Source of the DNA: Enchytraeus crypticus
Taxonomy: Eukaryota > Annelida > Clitellata > Enchytraeida > Enchytraeidae
Assembly: GCA_905160935.1 (NCBI GenBank)
Contig: CAJHZI010000268.1
Span: forward strand, 139,501-203,500
Reading direction: 5' to 3'
DNA: 64,000 bases
Positions 10,720 to 21,939 of the stretch are shown here, piece by piece. How positions within the stretch are numbered: the first letter of the stretch is position 1; each line of letters begins with the position of its first letter. The notes under the pieces were generated by a model. It searched no databases and had not been told where the DNA came from. It was given only the letters and a program-made list of their open reading frames with translations. The position numbers were made by a program, and so were the translations under genes.

Positions 10720-12499
10720 CATAAGCTTACACTGCACAAGTCAAAGTACTGAAGCATCCGATGATAATTTATATGATACGTGTAAAGGGGACGGGATTTG
10801 GCTTTGTTTTATTTACTCTTAACTCTGTAATGGCTTCAATAGATGCGCTATCAAAACTCAACGATTAGGCCTATTAATAACCACATACAACACTAATAAC
10901 CACGTTAATAACCACATACAACACTAATAGCCACATTAATAATCACATACACATACGATCATATAAAACAATACAAATGCATCATAAGAAACTTAAATAG
11001 AGTTCATACTAATTTCAACACTAGCATTAAATGCTTCGTAAATTAAATACCCGCTTCTACCATTTTACACTATCTTGTCCAGAACCATCGAACAAGTTAG
11101 AGGCATTCTAAAGCAATCATACAGTTTATCTAATTCACTCAGTACATGTCAAGTTACAAATTGCTTTAAAATTGTATTTCTACTAACTCTATTTAGGCTG
11201 TTTCTAAAGAAATTAAACAAAACTCTAATATGCTTAAAATCCATCATAGCCAACCCTGTCATAATTGGCCTAACAGATTCCCATTTGTGACAGTTAAATA
11301 GCATTCTGTAAAAACTTTTCCAGGCAACATTTACATGTATAACATTAATTTGATCGTTTCTAAGTGAAATACTAACAATGGCATTGGTTAAAATGGGCAA
11401 GCAATAGAACTTCAAAAAATGTTGGCTAATCTGGCCAGTTTAGCTGATTTACTCAACATATTATTGCAACTACAGTAAAATTTTCTAATCATCAAATTGG
11501 TATCAACAATTAGATTATGAGTTTAGATTTTAATTTATAAAGTATTTAAACAATTGAAAACCACACTGCTGATGGTGATATTAGATATTTTATCAAATGA
11601 GCTATTCACAGTATTGTGGTCTGCATCTTGAAAGAGCCGTAGGGGGCCTATACACGTAGGCCCAGATTTATGCTATGCCTTTCTTTTTAAAGAAAGGCAT
11701 AGCATAAATCTTTTCTATTTAGAATTTTAATGAGACTTGCATTAAACAAGAAATCATTTAACAGACTGTCTCGTTTTTATTCCTCATTAAGCAACTGCGT
11801 TGGTTAGATCAACCTTTGTCTCAACTGGAAATTTTTCCACTAAACTTCAATTGGAAGTTCTTCAAACTGTACGTCATCTAACGTTTCTCCTGGAATAATA
11901 AAATCCATAAAATGTGTCACAAATTTTCCTTTGGAAATATTGATAGGCCCTATTTGAAATAAAATTGTCAAAGTTCACTCGGAAACTGACTTGAGATGGT
12001 CTAATTATAAATAAGCATTTGGGCAGTTCACATTCCAGAGACTGATAAAACGAAACTGCCATGAACTCATTTTGGTATTCAAACAGAAGTTTAGTCTAAT
12101 TAATATATTTCAAATAATAAAACCAGCAGTCGACATTTCTATTAAATAAACGTGAGTTAAGAACAATAAACAATAAAATAAATAAATTCCTACTTCAAAT
12201 GAAAATGAGTTAAATGTGTATTTAAGTTCAGCAGAAAGTTAACTGTAAATTAATTATAATTATATTAATGTCTGACAAAATAACCATGGCTATTTGCCAA
12301 TGAATTTGCTTTTTCATTATTCTACGTAACCAGGGACAATATATGATAACAAATTGTCTGCTAATATTTCATATAGGCCTAAGGCCGCCAATAACTATTA
12401 AATAAGATAGTTTTATATACTGTATATCAATATACATGTTATTCACTGATTTAACTTTCAAGAGATGGAATTTAATGATTAAATAACTATAATTACATC
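10720..12499. other. AT-rich DNA with one perfect hairpin, no recognised gene
   Basis: No exon could be supported. A perfect 46-base inverted repeat lies at 11665-11710, and a short repeated phrase (ACCACATACAACACTAATA) at 10877-10950. Confidence 0.45.
11665..11710. repeat. Perfect 22-bp inverted repeat, 2-base loop
   Basis: The left arm GATTTATGCTATGCCTTTCT (plus two T) is exactly mirrored after a TT loop. It is not flanked by a T run or a recognisable gene. Confidence 0.9.
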
Positions 12500-12731
12500 A
12501 ATACATTTACCTCATACTGTTATATTCATCGGTAACGCTGGCGTATTCGCCGTCAACCCTCTGCTGATTTTGAATATAGTCTTGTAAGGATTGCCCATTT
12601 GCATGATCCACACGAATTTACCGAACTGGTTAAATATTGTATCGTTGAGCATCGGTATGCCCAGCTTAGTGAAGAAAGGACAGGCTGGGTAGAGATTGTC
12701 GTGTGGCTCAGCAGCCGTCACAGCCAATACT
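12500..12731 (-). CDS. Possible exon of an unidentified minus-strand gene
   Basis: Downstream (leftward) of a TAGGTGATAG acceptor the minus strand is open for about 70 codons with ordinary composition, including ACPFFTKLGIPMLNDT and GKFVWIMQMGNPYK, unlike the low-complexity frames around it. It reaches a stop a few bases before a GTAAAT donor. The acceptor lies inside a 24-bp minisatellite whose units each repeat CCTAGGTGATAG. I do not recognise the family. It could be a terminal or decayed exon of the PAN gene to its right, or chance. Confidence 0.3.
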
Positions 12732-12942
12732 ATCACCTAGGACAATCACAGTACTATCACCTAGGACAATCACAGTACTATCCCCTAGGACAATCACAGT
12801 ACTATAACCTAGGACAATCACAGTACTATCACCTAGGACAATCACAGTACTATCACCTAGGACAATCACAGTACTATCACCTAGGACAATCACAGTACTA
12901 TCACCTAGGACAATCACAGTACTATCACCTAGGACAATCATC
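12722..12942. repeat. 24-bp minisatellite x 9
   Basis: Units are built on CACCTAGGACAATCACAGTA and are nearly identical. On the minus strand every unit ends in CCTAGGTGATAG, the same string that precedes the possible exon at 12500-12731. Confidence 0.9.
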
Positions 12943-13074
12943 GTAATATTCGTTTTACATTTGTATTTAATTAGCTAGTGAATCGATAGTATATGTGTTA
13001 TTTATAATGAATACATATATATATAATATATATATATGCATAATTATAGGTACTATAAATCAATTACTTGTAAT

Positions 13075-13400
13075 TTTACCTCCGATTCCTCGCCATAAGG
13101 CAGTGTCAGGGACTTCTCTTACAGACTCTGCACCAACAGACGCCACGACATCACACGACGACGATTGAGTATACAAAGACTACATGTATATAAGAGAAAA
13201 CGAGATCAAAACAGTGCAAGTCCAGGACCCATGGTAAGGATGCATATTTTTAGTCCAATGGCGGAAAGAGGTGGGTTTTAAGCTTGCCCAGAAAAGTACC
13301 AATGCTATTGTAAGGTCAAAGATCTTGTGGCAGAGAGTTCCAAATTGTCTGAGCATAAAACCAAAAGGAGCTTTCTGCTCATGGCAGATCCATTGTACAT
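13075..13400 (-). mobile_element. LINE family C, ORF end and 3' UTR
   Basis: The minus strand reads QTIWNSLPQDL and then GKLKTHLFPPLD-stop. The WNSLP...LKTHLF pattern is typical of the C-terminal end of CR1/L2-type LINE ORF2, although a stop interrupts it. The downstream 3' UTR ends in the family C tail near 13080. The piece is 5'-truncated. Confidence 0.65.
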
Positions 13401-13737
13401 GTATATTTTAGTATATTTTCTTAATTTTTATAATGTGTATTTGATATGTTTTTAACTTAAGTAATGTTTTTAAAATCCTCAGTAAATTGATTTCAAAACT
13501 TTGAATTTCATACCTTTGGAGGCACGCTAGACAAATATGAGACTAGTCGATCTGCTTCAGAAACACCCGTGTAACGAAGTTCAAAACGTACAGTTGATTG
13601 AATTCTGCAGGTTTCAAAATTGAATACAAGTATGTGCACTCCACGATGAATACCTTCATATACACCTGTAACAATGAATTTTCAGTCAGATCCTATGATA
13701 ATTGGAGCTATCGACGGCAAAGATTTGATATTTAAAA

Positions 13738-13862
13738 AAGCTGGTAAAGCTAAGGTTAACGTCAGTTTCCTCACTCGAAAGCGATGTCAGTGAAGGGGGA
13801 GACCAGGATTTGAACCCGCACCTACTGATCCGCGGTCGAATATCTTACCGAAATAATCCATA
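13738..13862 (-). mobile_element. tRNA-derived SINE, family A
   Basis: A well-preserved minus-strand copy from AGCTGGTAAAGCTAAGG through TCGAAAGCGATGTCAGTG to the A-box region, where it is cut at about 13850. Confidence 0.75.
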
Positions 13863-14306
13863 ATAATCCATTTCCTTTAATTCATCACAATCTAACAACT
13901 GCAGAGAGTTACAATATAGCATATTATAAAACGGTTGCGAGATTTGCTGGAATTAAACATCAAAAAGACAACAACGTGCCATATACACATGTAAATCAGT
14001 CTCCAAGACTTATCACCGTTCATATTTCTGCTATAGAAATGTCTGTTCCAAAAATTACATGTATATAAAACTCAAAAACGTCACACTATAGGCTAGTCGT
14101 CAATTTCAAAGATAGCTTACAAATTAAATTACTAATTAAATTAATTCACATAGTCCAATAAAGTGATTCCATCGTCCATCCCATCACATAATGTTATCTG
14201 TTTCTTGTACTTCGTAAAATATCACAACTCCATTTAAATAACAAAGGCTACACATTATATTTGGGACGTCTACAGGTTATGTTTTGATGTAATCGACTTA
14301 CCAGGT

Positions 14307-15901
14307 TTAGGTAGGTTCAAAACGTCCGCTAATGTTGTAATGCCATTCTTCATTTATCTTTACATAACCATCAGCTAGCCATGGCTTGTCATCGTTTCCC
14401 CAACTCAGCATTTTAATATTACAGTCTACAATAAAAATAAGAATCAAAATTAAAGTTGCAGCTAGGGTTTTATTAAATATTCCAAACAATTAAATGATTT
14501 ACTCCTTCATATTTTGGCTTATGCGTATATTAAAATTAGAAACTATATAATCTTATAACTACAATTAATGTTAGTGCATGATTGTTTGGAAAACAATTTA
14601 GTTCATGACAATAATTAGCTTATAATTATAATTAGGTTCTGACTGCAGACGGTATAGGTAATTTTTGTCTGCTGCTCAAAGATGAATTCATACCAATGGT
14701 TGAATTATTATTTTGTGAGCAGAGTAGCTTCATAATCATTCTCATTTAACTTAGCCATATGTATAGTCTACTTTTTATATTGATCTACGTGACACATTTG
14801 CTTCATATTTCTAATTTTGAATTAAAACAACACATACGGGCATAAAACTAAAAGTCTAACCGCCTTTGTTTCTGGGTGGGTCATACCGGCCAAATACACT
14901 TCTCTGTAAAATATCAGAGCAATAATCATAAATTGAACACTTTTATACCGGAAAAATAAGCAACTGAACTAGACTGAATCTAACTGTGAAGTTGATTACT
15001 ATATTACAGGAATTGCTACAGAGTTGCAGCCAGAGGCGAAGTCGGTAAGATACTCCACCGAGGATCAGTATGTGCGGGGGTTAAAACCATAGGATGACTG
15101 GTAATCTCTGTCTTTTTGCAGCACAATGACAGATACCGCGGAAATAAGAGTGGCATCATAACAGGCTGATATTATTTAAATTCTTTCAAAGTTGTCAACA
15201 ACCGTCTTTGTGGACGCTTTTTAATGAATTTAGAGTTGGTCCTCCATTAAAATACTAAACGAGCTAACCTTTGCTTAGTTTTGATTATGACGCTCTCGTT
15301 CTATACTACGTCCGGTAACCAAACATGATAATTAATGATGTGATTTAAGAAGCAAGTGAGGGCATTAGTTGCAATAGGCTATTTAGGCCTACAGGAATTC
15401 AAAGTTATTTTCAGAAAGGAATGACGAGGTATGCCTTTGGTACAATAAGCAAATATTTAGTAAATAATATTACGCTAGCATAATAATCAGAAAACGTAAT
15501 TCGTTAGCCAACAGAGAGTGGAAATGTTTGAAGTATAAACGGTTACAAAACCTTTGTGAGATGCATCCAGGCCTGCGGTAATAGTTATACGTAACGTTGT
15601 CAAACACTTCACATCTCGACGTTGTTGTGTAGTAAGTGAAAGCCGAGCAGTTGTTGGGTAGTAGAGAGACACAGCGATGTAGACAGTCCACGAGTGTCTC
15701 TGCATACGTGGCGGGTAGACTTCCCTTGTCTGCTGTACACAGAGCCGTTCCGAGCACATCTCTAACGTAGGCGAATTTCCAGGCCACGCTGCATTGCTGT
15801 GTCCCAACTGATCCATAGCTAACCAGAACTGAGCCACAGAGACTAAATATTGCTAATAGCTTCATTAGAAATACGCGAAACTGATAATGTTTCAATTTCA
15901 T
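14307..15901 (-). CDS. Small secreted PAN/apple-like protein, two-exon model
   Basis: Exon 1 (15901-15547) has a leader, most likely starting at the second Met (15865: MKLLAIFSLCGSVLVSYGS). A Cys-rich module follows: GTALCTADKGSLPATY, DCLHRCVSLLPNNCSAF and SRCEVFDN, the alternating C-x(n)-C pattern of PAN/apple domains used in adhesion or protease binding. It ends at TTTT|GTAACC, a weak donor. Exon 2 (14425-14307) follows a strong TTTTTATTGTAG acceptor in matching phase, encodes MLSWGNDDKPWLADG and NEEWHYNISG, and stops at TAA. A consensus GTAAGT lies just after that stop, so the 3' UTR may be spliced or the end may be wrong. A dead copy of exon 1 is at 1077-1541. The protein would be about 157 residues from the first Met. 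The family call is moderate and the exon join is inferred. Confidence 0.5.
15016..15110 (+). mobile_element. tRNA-derived SINE, family A, 3'-truncated
   Basis: Contains the A-box-like AAGTCGGTAAGATACTCC and B-box-like GGGGGTTAAAACCATAG regions, then the match is lost. It lies in the intron of the PAN-like gene, antisense to it. Confidence 0.65.
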
Positions 15902-17104
15902 TTAAAAATGATAATTACAATAAGCACACCATTAAATAATTATTTTACAATATATATATACATGTATATTCTAAAATATCGTCTATGCACATGCAGTATC
16001 CAAGTACACAAAAATATATAATATTAATCCATATGTTAAATTAAATCAAGATGTATTTTTATTACTGAATATTTTCTAATGTAAAGGTTTGGTGACCGGT
16101 TTTGGAAATACTCACTAATGTGCTTTAATTCATCTTTTAAATTTAGAGTTTCACTGTTGCTTGAACACAGAACTGATTAGAATTCATTCGTGGATGTTTT
16201 GTTCAAGTTGTAACACACGAGGTTTTGTTCCACACGCAGTTGATTCTCTCCTCCAGCGATCTTAGAGGCGATAGTCAGAAATGATATAAAGGCTGCTTAG
16301 CTTTTAAAACACTATAACATTGCAATAGTTTACTGACATTTGATTTCACAGTAGTAGGTCTTGAAGGTTATTAGCCTACTTAAATTAACAAGAGTTCACT
16401 CCTCTTTGAAAATGGGTCAGGGTCTTTAGCAGAACATATTTACTGTAATTATTAAACAAATTCTGTGTCGGCCCAATCAATACATAAATTAATAGACTAG
16501 CGAAGGACCCCGACATCAACATTAGCACCCTCTAGAGTCGCTTCTCATAATGGGCATGACTCTATTAATAGTGGCGGGTGTTATAAATAATAAATGTCGG
16601 TATTCATCATCTTTATCCTATGCTGTTGTTTGAGCTATTGTTTGTTGTTTTCAATTTGAACATAGGGTCTATTCTGTTATTTTCTCCGAATAGATCTAAT
16701 AGAATAGATCTATTTTAGTGTTTGTTGTCGTTAATCGATGATAGGAAGCAATTTCTTCCTATAGTAGAAATTTATTCTTAAACTTGACTAGGTCTATCAT
16801 GTTCACAACTGTCAATGAAATTAAAATACATGGAGTTTAGAAGAAAAGACAATCGAGGTCTCTAGCTGTTGCTTATCTCATCTTATATACTTAATTTTAA
16901 CAAAATTGCTTCTTATAATGTATCAACTATACTGAGGGTAAAATTGTGCATTCAAATGATTCCTCCGTCTTAGAGTTCCTTATTGGTCAAATTGCAATAT
17001 ATGCCACAGGTGTGCTACAGGTTACTTATAAGCCTATATTAGTCCAAGTTCATATGTCTCAATTCAAGGATAGGCCTATTATGAATTCCTCGTAAAAGTG
17101 TGAC
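15902..17104. other. AT-rich DNA, no recognised gene
   Basis: No exon, promoter or repeat family could be supported. AT-rich runs and a TACATGTAT word occur near 15955. Confidence 0.45.
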
Positions 17105-17605
17105 GATTCATTGTCAAGGTTAAACGCCGGCTTGATTTTATCTCAGTTGTGCTCGATGTTCTCAGTGAGGGCTGTCATAGCACTCCGATTAACTCTACAA
17201 CGCCGATTATATTAATACCTGATTAGAGCCAGCTTAGTAAGTACGAGCATTAGTTCTGTTATTCACGCTCTAAGATATCATCCAATCATCGGAAATCTTC
17301 ATTTGAAGCACATCTGCCTTTGCTTTCCTATGATCAATTCCATAGGCAGTTGAAGACCTATCTTTTCCATCTCTCTTCCCCATCCAGTGCCCGTGAGCAG
17401 CGACCAGCGCATTAACCTCGTTTTCTTTAACTCCTTTCACTTTGGACTGAATTTCTGGATTTTGGAATTTGCACCATTTTTGGACCTTCTTTTTGCTCGC
17501 GGGCTTGACTTTGTCTCAATATTGCTCGATGTTGTCATTGATACCTGCATGTAGCACTCCAATTGTTGTTATTAGTATTTTTTATTGTTATTGTTATTAT
17601 TAGGC
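17105..17605 (+). mobile_element. LINE family D, 3' ends
   Basis: The plus strand matches the reverse complement of 39120-39460: AGTTGAAGACCTATCTTTTC, CGTGAGCAGCGACCAGC, TTTGGACTGAATTTCTGG and the end GCTCGATGTTGTCATTGAT followed by a (TTGTTATTA)n tail. A second, shorter match to the same 3' end (GCTCGATGTTCTCAGTGAGG) lies just before it at about 17120-17210, so two copies abut. Confidence 0.7.
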
Positions 17606-18282
17606 TATTTTTGGTTTAGATCTGCACTTTCCCACTACGATCAGGCTTAGGAACTTTGTCAGCTTTTGCTTTCCCCTTTGCGAAACCATTTTCAATTCGA
17701 CTTCGTTTATAAGGAGAAGAAGTGACAACTACAGCTGACTCAGCTCTCCGGGTTCTTGCACGGGCTGCTGAGATCCTTTGGGCGAGGTCTCAGTATTCTT
17801 ATCAACCTGCGTTCAGTATCTCTGCTTTTGGTTTCTTTAATCTGGACTTCATCGAATTGATCAGCAGCAGGTTAGACTTCATTGATTTGTTCAATGGCAG
17901 ACTGAACTTCAGTACCTTACATAACTAAAACTGATAGATTTCAACATAGTTGACTACTTTACTATAATGCGTGTTTACGTTTACTTTTACGTTACTAAAA
18001 CAACTTTTCTTTCCTTTTTATTGGAATTGGCTAACTTGATTTAGAAATTATTTGCGTTTTAGTCTAGTTTAATATTTAGTCGTTATTTTTTAATTTGATT
18101 TAATGCTGCTCTATGTTTACACTTTATTCTATGGTTTACACTGACATAGCCAGCTGCTTAATTGTTGTTGTTGTTTTGCTGTTCGCTTGCGTTAAACAAA
18201 ATGAACAGTGGTTATTTATATTGGTGAACTTGATAAAGTTTTGTTCTAATTTAACGAAAACAAGGAAATATTTTGATAGAAA
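17606..18282. other. Upstream region of the synaptogyrin gene
   Basis: An open frame at 17722-17928 has internal repetition (LDFIELISSRLDFIDLFNGR) but no recognised domain. No TATA box can be assigned with confidence. A match to GCGTGTTTACTTTACTTTT-type sequence also seen near 4090 suggests a low-level repeat at 17955-18000. Confidence 0.35.
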
Positions 18283-21200
18283 ATGGACGGTGGCGGCTTT
18301 GATTCTCGTGACACCGGGGGCGCCTACCCGGGGGCATCCTACTCGGAGTATCCCGGAGGTGCCTACGGTTCACCAGGGGCGGGTGCCCCTTTCAACCCCG
18401 TCGAGTTCATCAAGAAACCTCAAGTGATACTGCGTATATTATCCTGGGTATGATAAAACCGCTTGTATCGCTCGCTTCTTTTAACCCATTTTACCACATA
18501 TTTCAATTCTTGTTCAATTATTCTGAACTTTACAGACAGTTTCTGTTTGTACAAATCTTTAAAATCGTTTGCGAATCAGTGTATTTTTTGTCGATTTAGA
18601 ATTATTTTAGTTTAATGTATCTTGCTTATAATCATATGATCTGACATTTCTGATTGTTACTCATAGTTTGCTAAATTAATCGACTCTTTCAAATCACAAA
18701 ACAGGAATTAATATTTATAAATTTATCCTGTGATCTCTAGTAATACTGTCAAACATTACCATTTTTGACTGATAAAGGCATATCTATGTCAGTGGTATTA
18801 ATTAATTCCTTCCAGAGTCATCATTAGGAAACGAAATTAGGTAGAGACTTGAACTCTTCCCCGAGAGATCTGCAAGCAGAAAATTTTATGATAATGTACC
18901 ACTGGGTTTATGTTAATGATTGCCTAAATTTTATAATTTTAAGTAAATAAAATTATTTTTTTCAGTACTCTATTTAGCATTTTGAGATTAGACCATTTAG
19001 TGTACTAAAACTATTGTAGACCCGAATTAAGCAAAGATTTACGCAGATGTACATGACTTGAAAGTCTAATACTCAGTAACTAAATTTAATTGGCTACTAA
19101 TGGGAGCATACAATTACTCTATTTCATTTATTAAAGCCACAGTATTGTTCTGACTTTACGTCAGAAAGCTAAATAAGTGGTTTAAGTCTCAAACTATCTG
19201 GTGTCTAATAGTTTTAAGCATAGGCTAGGTTCAATCTAAAATGTAATACATTTGCTCGAGGTTGTACGATTAGTGACTAAAGTGCGATTGAACGGTTATT
19301 GATTGTTGAACGATTTGTAACTGATTTGTGACTGATACGTGGATGACATTGAGAATCATATTGAACGTCTCCAGAAAGATACCCAGGTAGAAGATGATCA
19401 CTCTGTGATAGTATATGTAGATATTCTATCAATGTGTTAGTATGTGTAGAAGTAGTCTCAATGTGTTTGTATGTGTAGATGTTCCATTGCTCATTTTGTT
19501 TGTATGTGTAGATGTTCTACTGATTAGTGTGTTTGTATGTGTAGATGTTCTACTGATCAGTGTGTTTGTATGTGGAGCTGTTCTACTGATCAGTGTGTTT
19601 GTATGTGTAGCTGTTCTATTGCTCAGTGTGTATGTACGTGTAGCTGTTCTACTAATCAGTGTGTTTGTATGTGTAGCTGTTCTATTGCTCAGTGTGTATG
19701 TACGTGTAGCTGTTCTACTAATCAGTGTGTTTGTATGTGTAGATGTTCTACTGATTAGTGTGTTTGTATGTGTAGATGTTCTGCTGATCAGTGTTTGTAT
19801 GTGTAGATGTTCTACTGATTAGTGTGTTTGTATGTGTAGATGTTCTGCTGATCAGTGTGTTTGTATGTGTAGCTGTTCTACTGATCAGTGTGTTTGTATG
19901 TGTAGCTGTTCTATTGCTCAGTGTGTATGTATGTGTAGCTGTTCTACTAATCAGTGTGTTTGTATGTGTAGATGTTTACTGATCAGTGTGTATGTGTAGA
20001 TGTTCTACTGATCAGCGTGTTTGTATGTGTAGATGTTCTCGGTGATAGTGTTTGGCTGTATATCAAGCTCAGCGTGGGACTTTGGTCACTGCTACTATGG
20101 CACTCAGCCCGATGGAGACCCGGGGGCGTGTGGCTACGGCACATTTGTGGGAGTCCTGGCATTCCTGGTGCTGATGGTGTTCCTGGCCCTGGACGCTGTG
20201 TTTGAGAGCCTCAGCAACGCTCTGCATAGGAAGTACATCGTCATAGCCGATATCTGCGCCTCAGGTCTGCAGCGTTCTGTTGTTTTCGCTAATTACTGTA
20301 GAATTACATAGCATCGGTCCATGCTGCTGCAGTGCTACTGTGTTTAACTGCATCACACATTGTCATTGCACTTTAGTTAAATGGCCAGGGTAGACGCAGT
20401 TATATTCTGTAAGTTATTACTGTGCTGCTCTATTTGCTTTTTATATAATAGATATCACAGATGTTCCAGTAGTTTGTTTCTGTTACCTGTCATGTTACCT
20501 GTTCCACAGGTGTGCTGTCGTTCCTGTGGTTCGTTTGTTTCTGTTACCTGTCATGTTACCTGTTCCACAGGTGTGCTGTCGTTCCTGTGGTTCGTTTGTT
20601 TCTGTTACCTGTCGTGTTACCTGTTCCACAGGTGTGCTGTCGTTTCTGTGGTTCGTTTGTTTCTGTTACCTGACTCATGCTTGGAGACACAGCACTCCTC
20701 CTCCAGATCGTGACTACTATAGAGGCTCCAGCCCTATGGAGGCGGCCATTGCTTTCTCCTTCTTCTCCATCGCTACCTCTGTAAGTGTCACATATAGAAA
20801 CCTGCAAACAAACACACACACACACACGCACATACACACGTGTATGTTAGCATGCACATAAATCTTTTAGTGGCTACTCTGTGGTAACATTAATATTCAC
20901 TTGTCGTGTATTGGCAAAATCTGCCTAAACTTCAACATAATGATGTCATACCTTTAGCTACATGGACTGGTCCTACAAAACACTGCAGCTGTGCTGACTG
21001 AGTTACACACATGGGTGTAGGTTCACCCAACATATAGTGTCACTAATGTTCTCTATTCTAAACAATCATCAGTGATGAGAGTTCATTAGGTCATCAATAT
21101 TCACTAGGTCTTCAGAGTTCACTAGGTCATCAGAGTTCATTAGGTAATCAGAGTTCACTAGGTCTCAAAATTCACTAGGGCATCAGAGTTCACTAGGTCG

Positions 21201-21831
21201 TCAGAGTTCACTAGGTCGTCAGAATTCACTAGGTCGTCAGAGTTCACTAGGTCGTCAGAGTTCACTAGGTCGTCAGAGTTCACTAGGTCGTCAGAGTTCA
21301 CTAGGCCATCAGAGTTCACTAGGTCGTCAGAGTTCACTAGGTCGTCAGAGTTCACTAGGTCATCAGAGTTCACTAGGCCATCAGAGTTCACTAGGCCATC
21401 AGAGTTCACTAGGCCATCAGAGTTCACTAGGTCATCAGAGTTCACTAGGTCATCAGAGTTCACTAGGCCATCAGAGTTCACTAGGTTATCAGAGTTCTCT
21501 AGAACGTCAGATCGAAGCTTTACAAAGCTTTTTTGCAACTACTGACATACTATTAATCTAAATCACTATGTTTCAGTAGATACAGACAAGGCTCTCCACT
21601 CATCTCTAAGTGTATGTGTGTATTAGTAGATTGCGCTGACGGTATTAGCAGTGCTTAGATACAGACAAGGCTCTCCACTCATCTCTAAGTGTATGCGTGT
21701 ATTTGTAGATTGCGCTGACGGTATTAGCAGTGCTTAGATACAGACAAGGCTCTCCCACTCATCTCTCGTCTAACTACAACTCTGATCCATTCGGAGGATT
21801 CGACACGGCTGAGTCATCACAGCCCCGCTAA
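18283..21831 (+). CDS. SYNGR: Synaptogyrin, four exons
   Basis: Exons 18283-18447, 20033-20264, 20632-20780 and 21709-21831 join in phases 0/1/0 to 222 codons plus stop, the usual synaptogyrin length. Exon 1 has a Gly/Tyr-rich N-terminus then FNPVEFIKKPQVILRILSW. Exon 2 has VFGCISSSAWDFGHCYYG and a second hydrophobic stretch (TFVGVLAFLVLMVFLALDA). Exon 3 has GVLSFLWFVCFCYLTHAW and AAIAFSFFSIATS. Exon 4 has IALTVLAVLRYRQG and a cytosolic tail. This is the four-helix MARVEL layout of synaptogyrins, synaptic-vesicle membrane proteins with both ends in the cytosol. Exon 1 start: ATG after GATAGAAA, before the Gly-rich N-terminus. The 3' splice sites of exons 2, 3 and 4 each lie at the right end of a tandem array that repeats the acceptor. 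I chose the last copy in each case because only it keeps the frame into the remaining exon. Confidence 0.9.
19438..20040. repeat. 33-bp minisatellite carrying the exon 2 acceptor
   Basis: About 18 units, each with TTTGTATGTGTAGATGTTCT. The last unit is the real junction TATGTGTAG|ATGTTCTCGG of synaptogyrin exon 2, so every unit holds the acceptor AG and the first seven exon bases. The long open frames here (VDVLLISVFVC repeats) are a by-product of a 33-base period. Confidence 0.9.
20465..20680. repeat. 61-bp repeat x 3 spanning the exon 3 acceptor
   Basis: TGTTCCACAG|GTGTGCTGTC occurs at 20510, 20571 and 20632, each followed by the first 40 or so bases of synaptogyrin exon 3. Since 61 is not a multiple of three, only the third copy reads on into THAWRH. 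Confidence 0.9.
21065..21510. repeat. 18-bp minisatellite, about 24 copies, intronic
   Basis: Units of GTCGTCAGAGTTCACTAG, with GTCATC and GCCATC variants, fill intron 3 of synaptogyrin. Confidence 0.9.
21570..21790. repeat. 79-bp repeat x 3 spanning the exon 4 acceptor
   Basis: TAGATACAGACAAGGCTCTC starts at 21577, 21656 and 21735. The acceptor TGTAG|ATTGCGCTGACGG of synaptogyrin exon 4 is at 21709, with an earlier copy (TTAGTAG|ATTGCG) 79 bases upstream. Confidence 0.9.
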
Positions 21832-21939
21832 CTCCTCCCCCATTTGCATCCCCATTTCTCTCTCTCTCCACTCTTCCCCAGGCTTGGTCTAATGAAATTC
21901 GCTGAACTCTCTTTATTCTGATTTATCATGTGAGATATA

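Noticed and set aside
12708..12946. CRISPR-like regular array
   Set aside because: Units are contiguous with no unique spacers, and the genome is eukaryotic; the same holds for the other arrays in the window.
17722..17928. Possible gene ending LDFIELISSRLDFIDLFNGR
   Set aside because: Internally repetitive, short and without splice or domain support; kept only as a comment.
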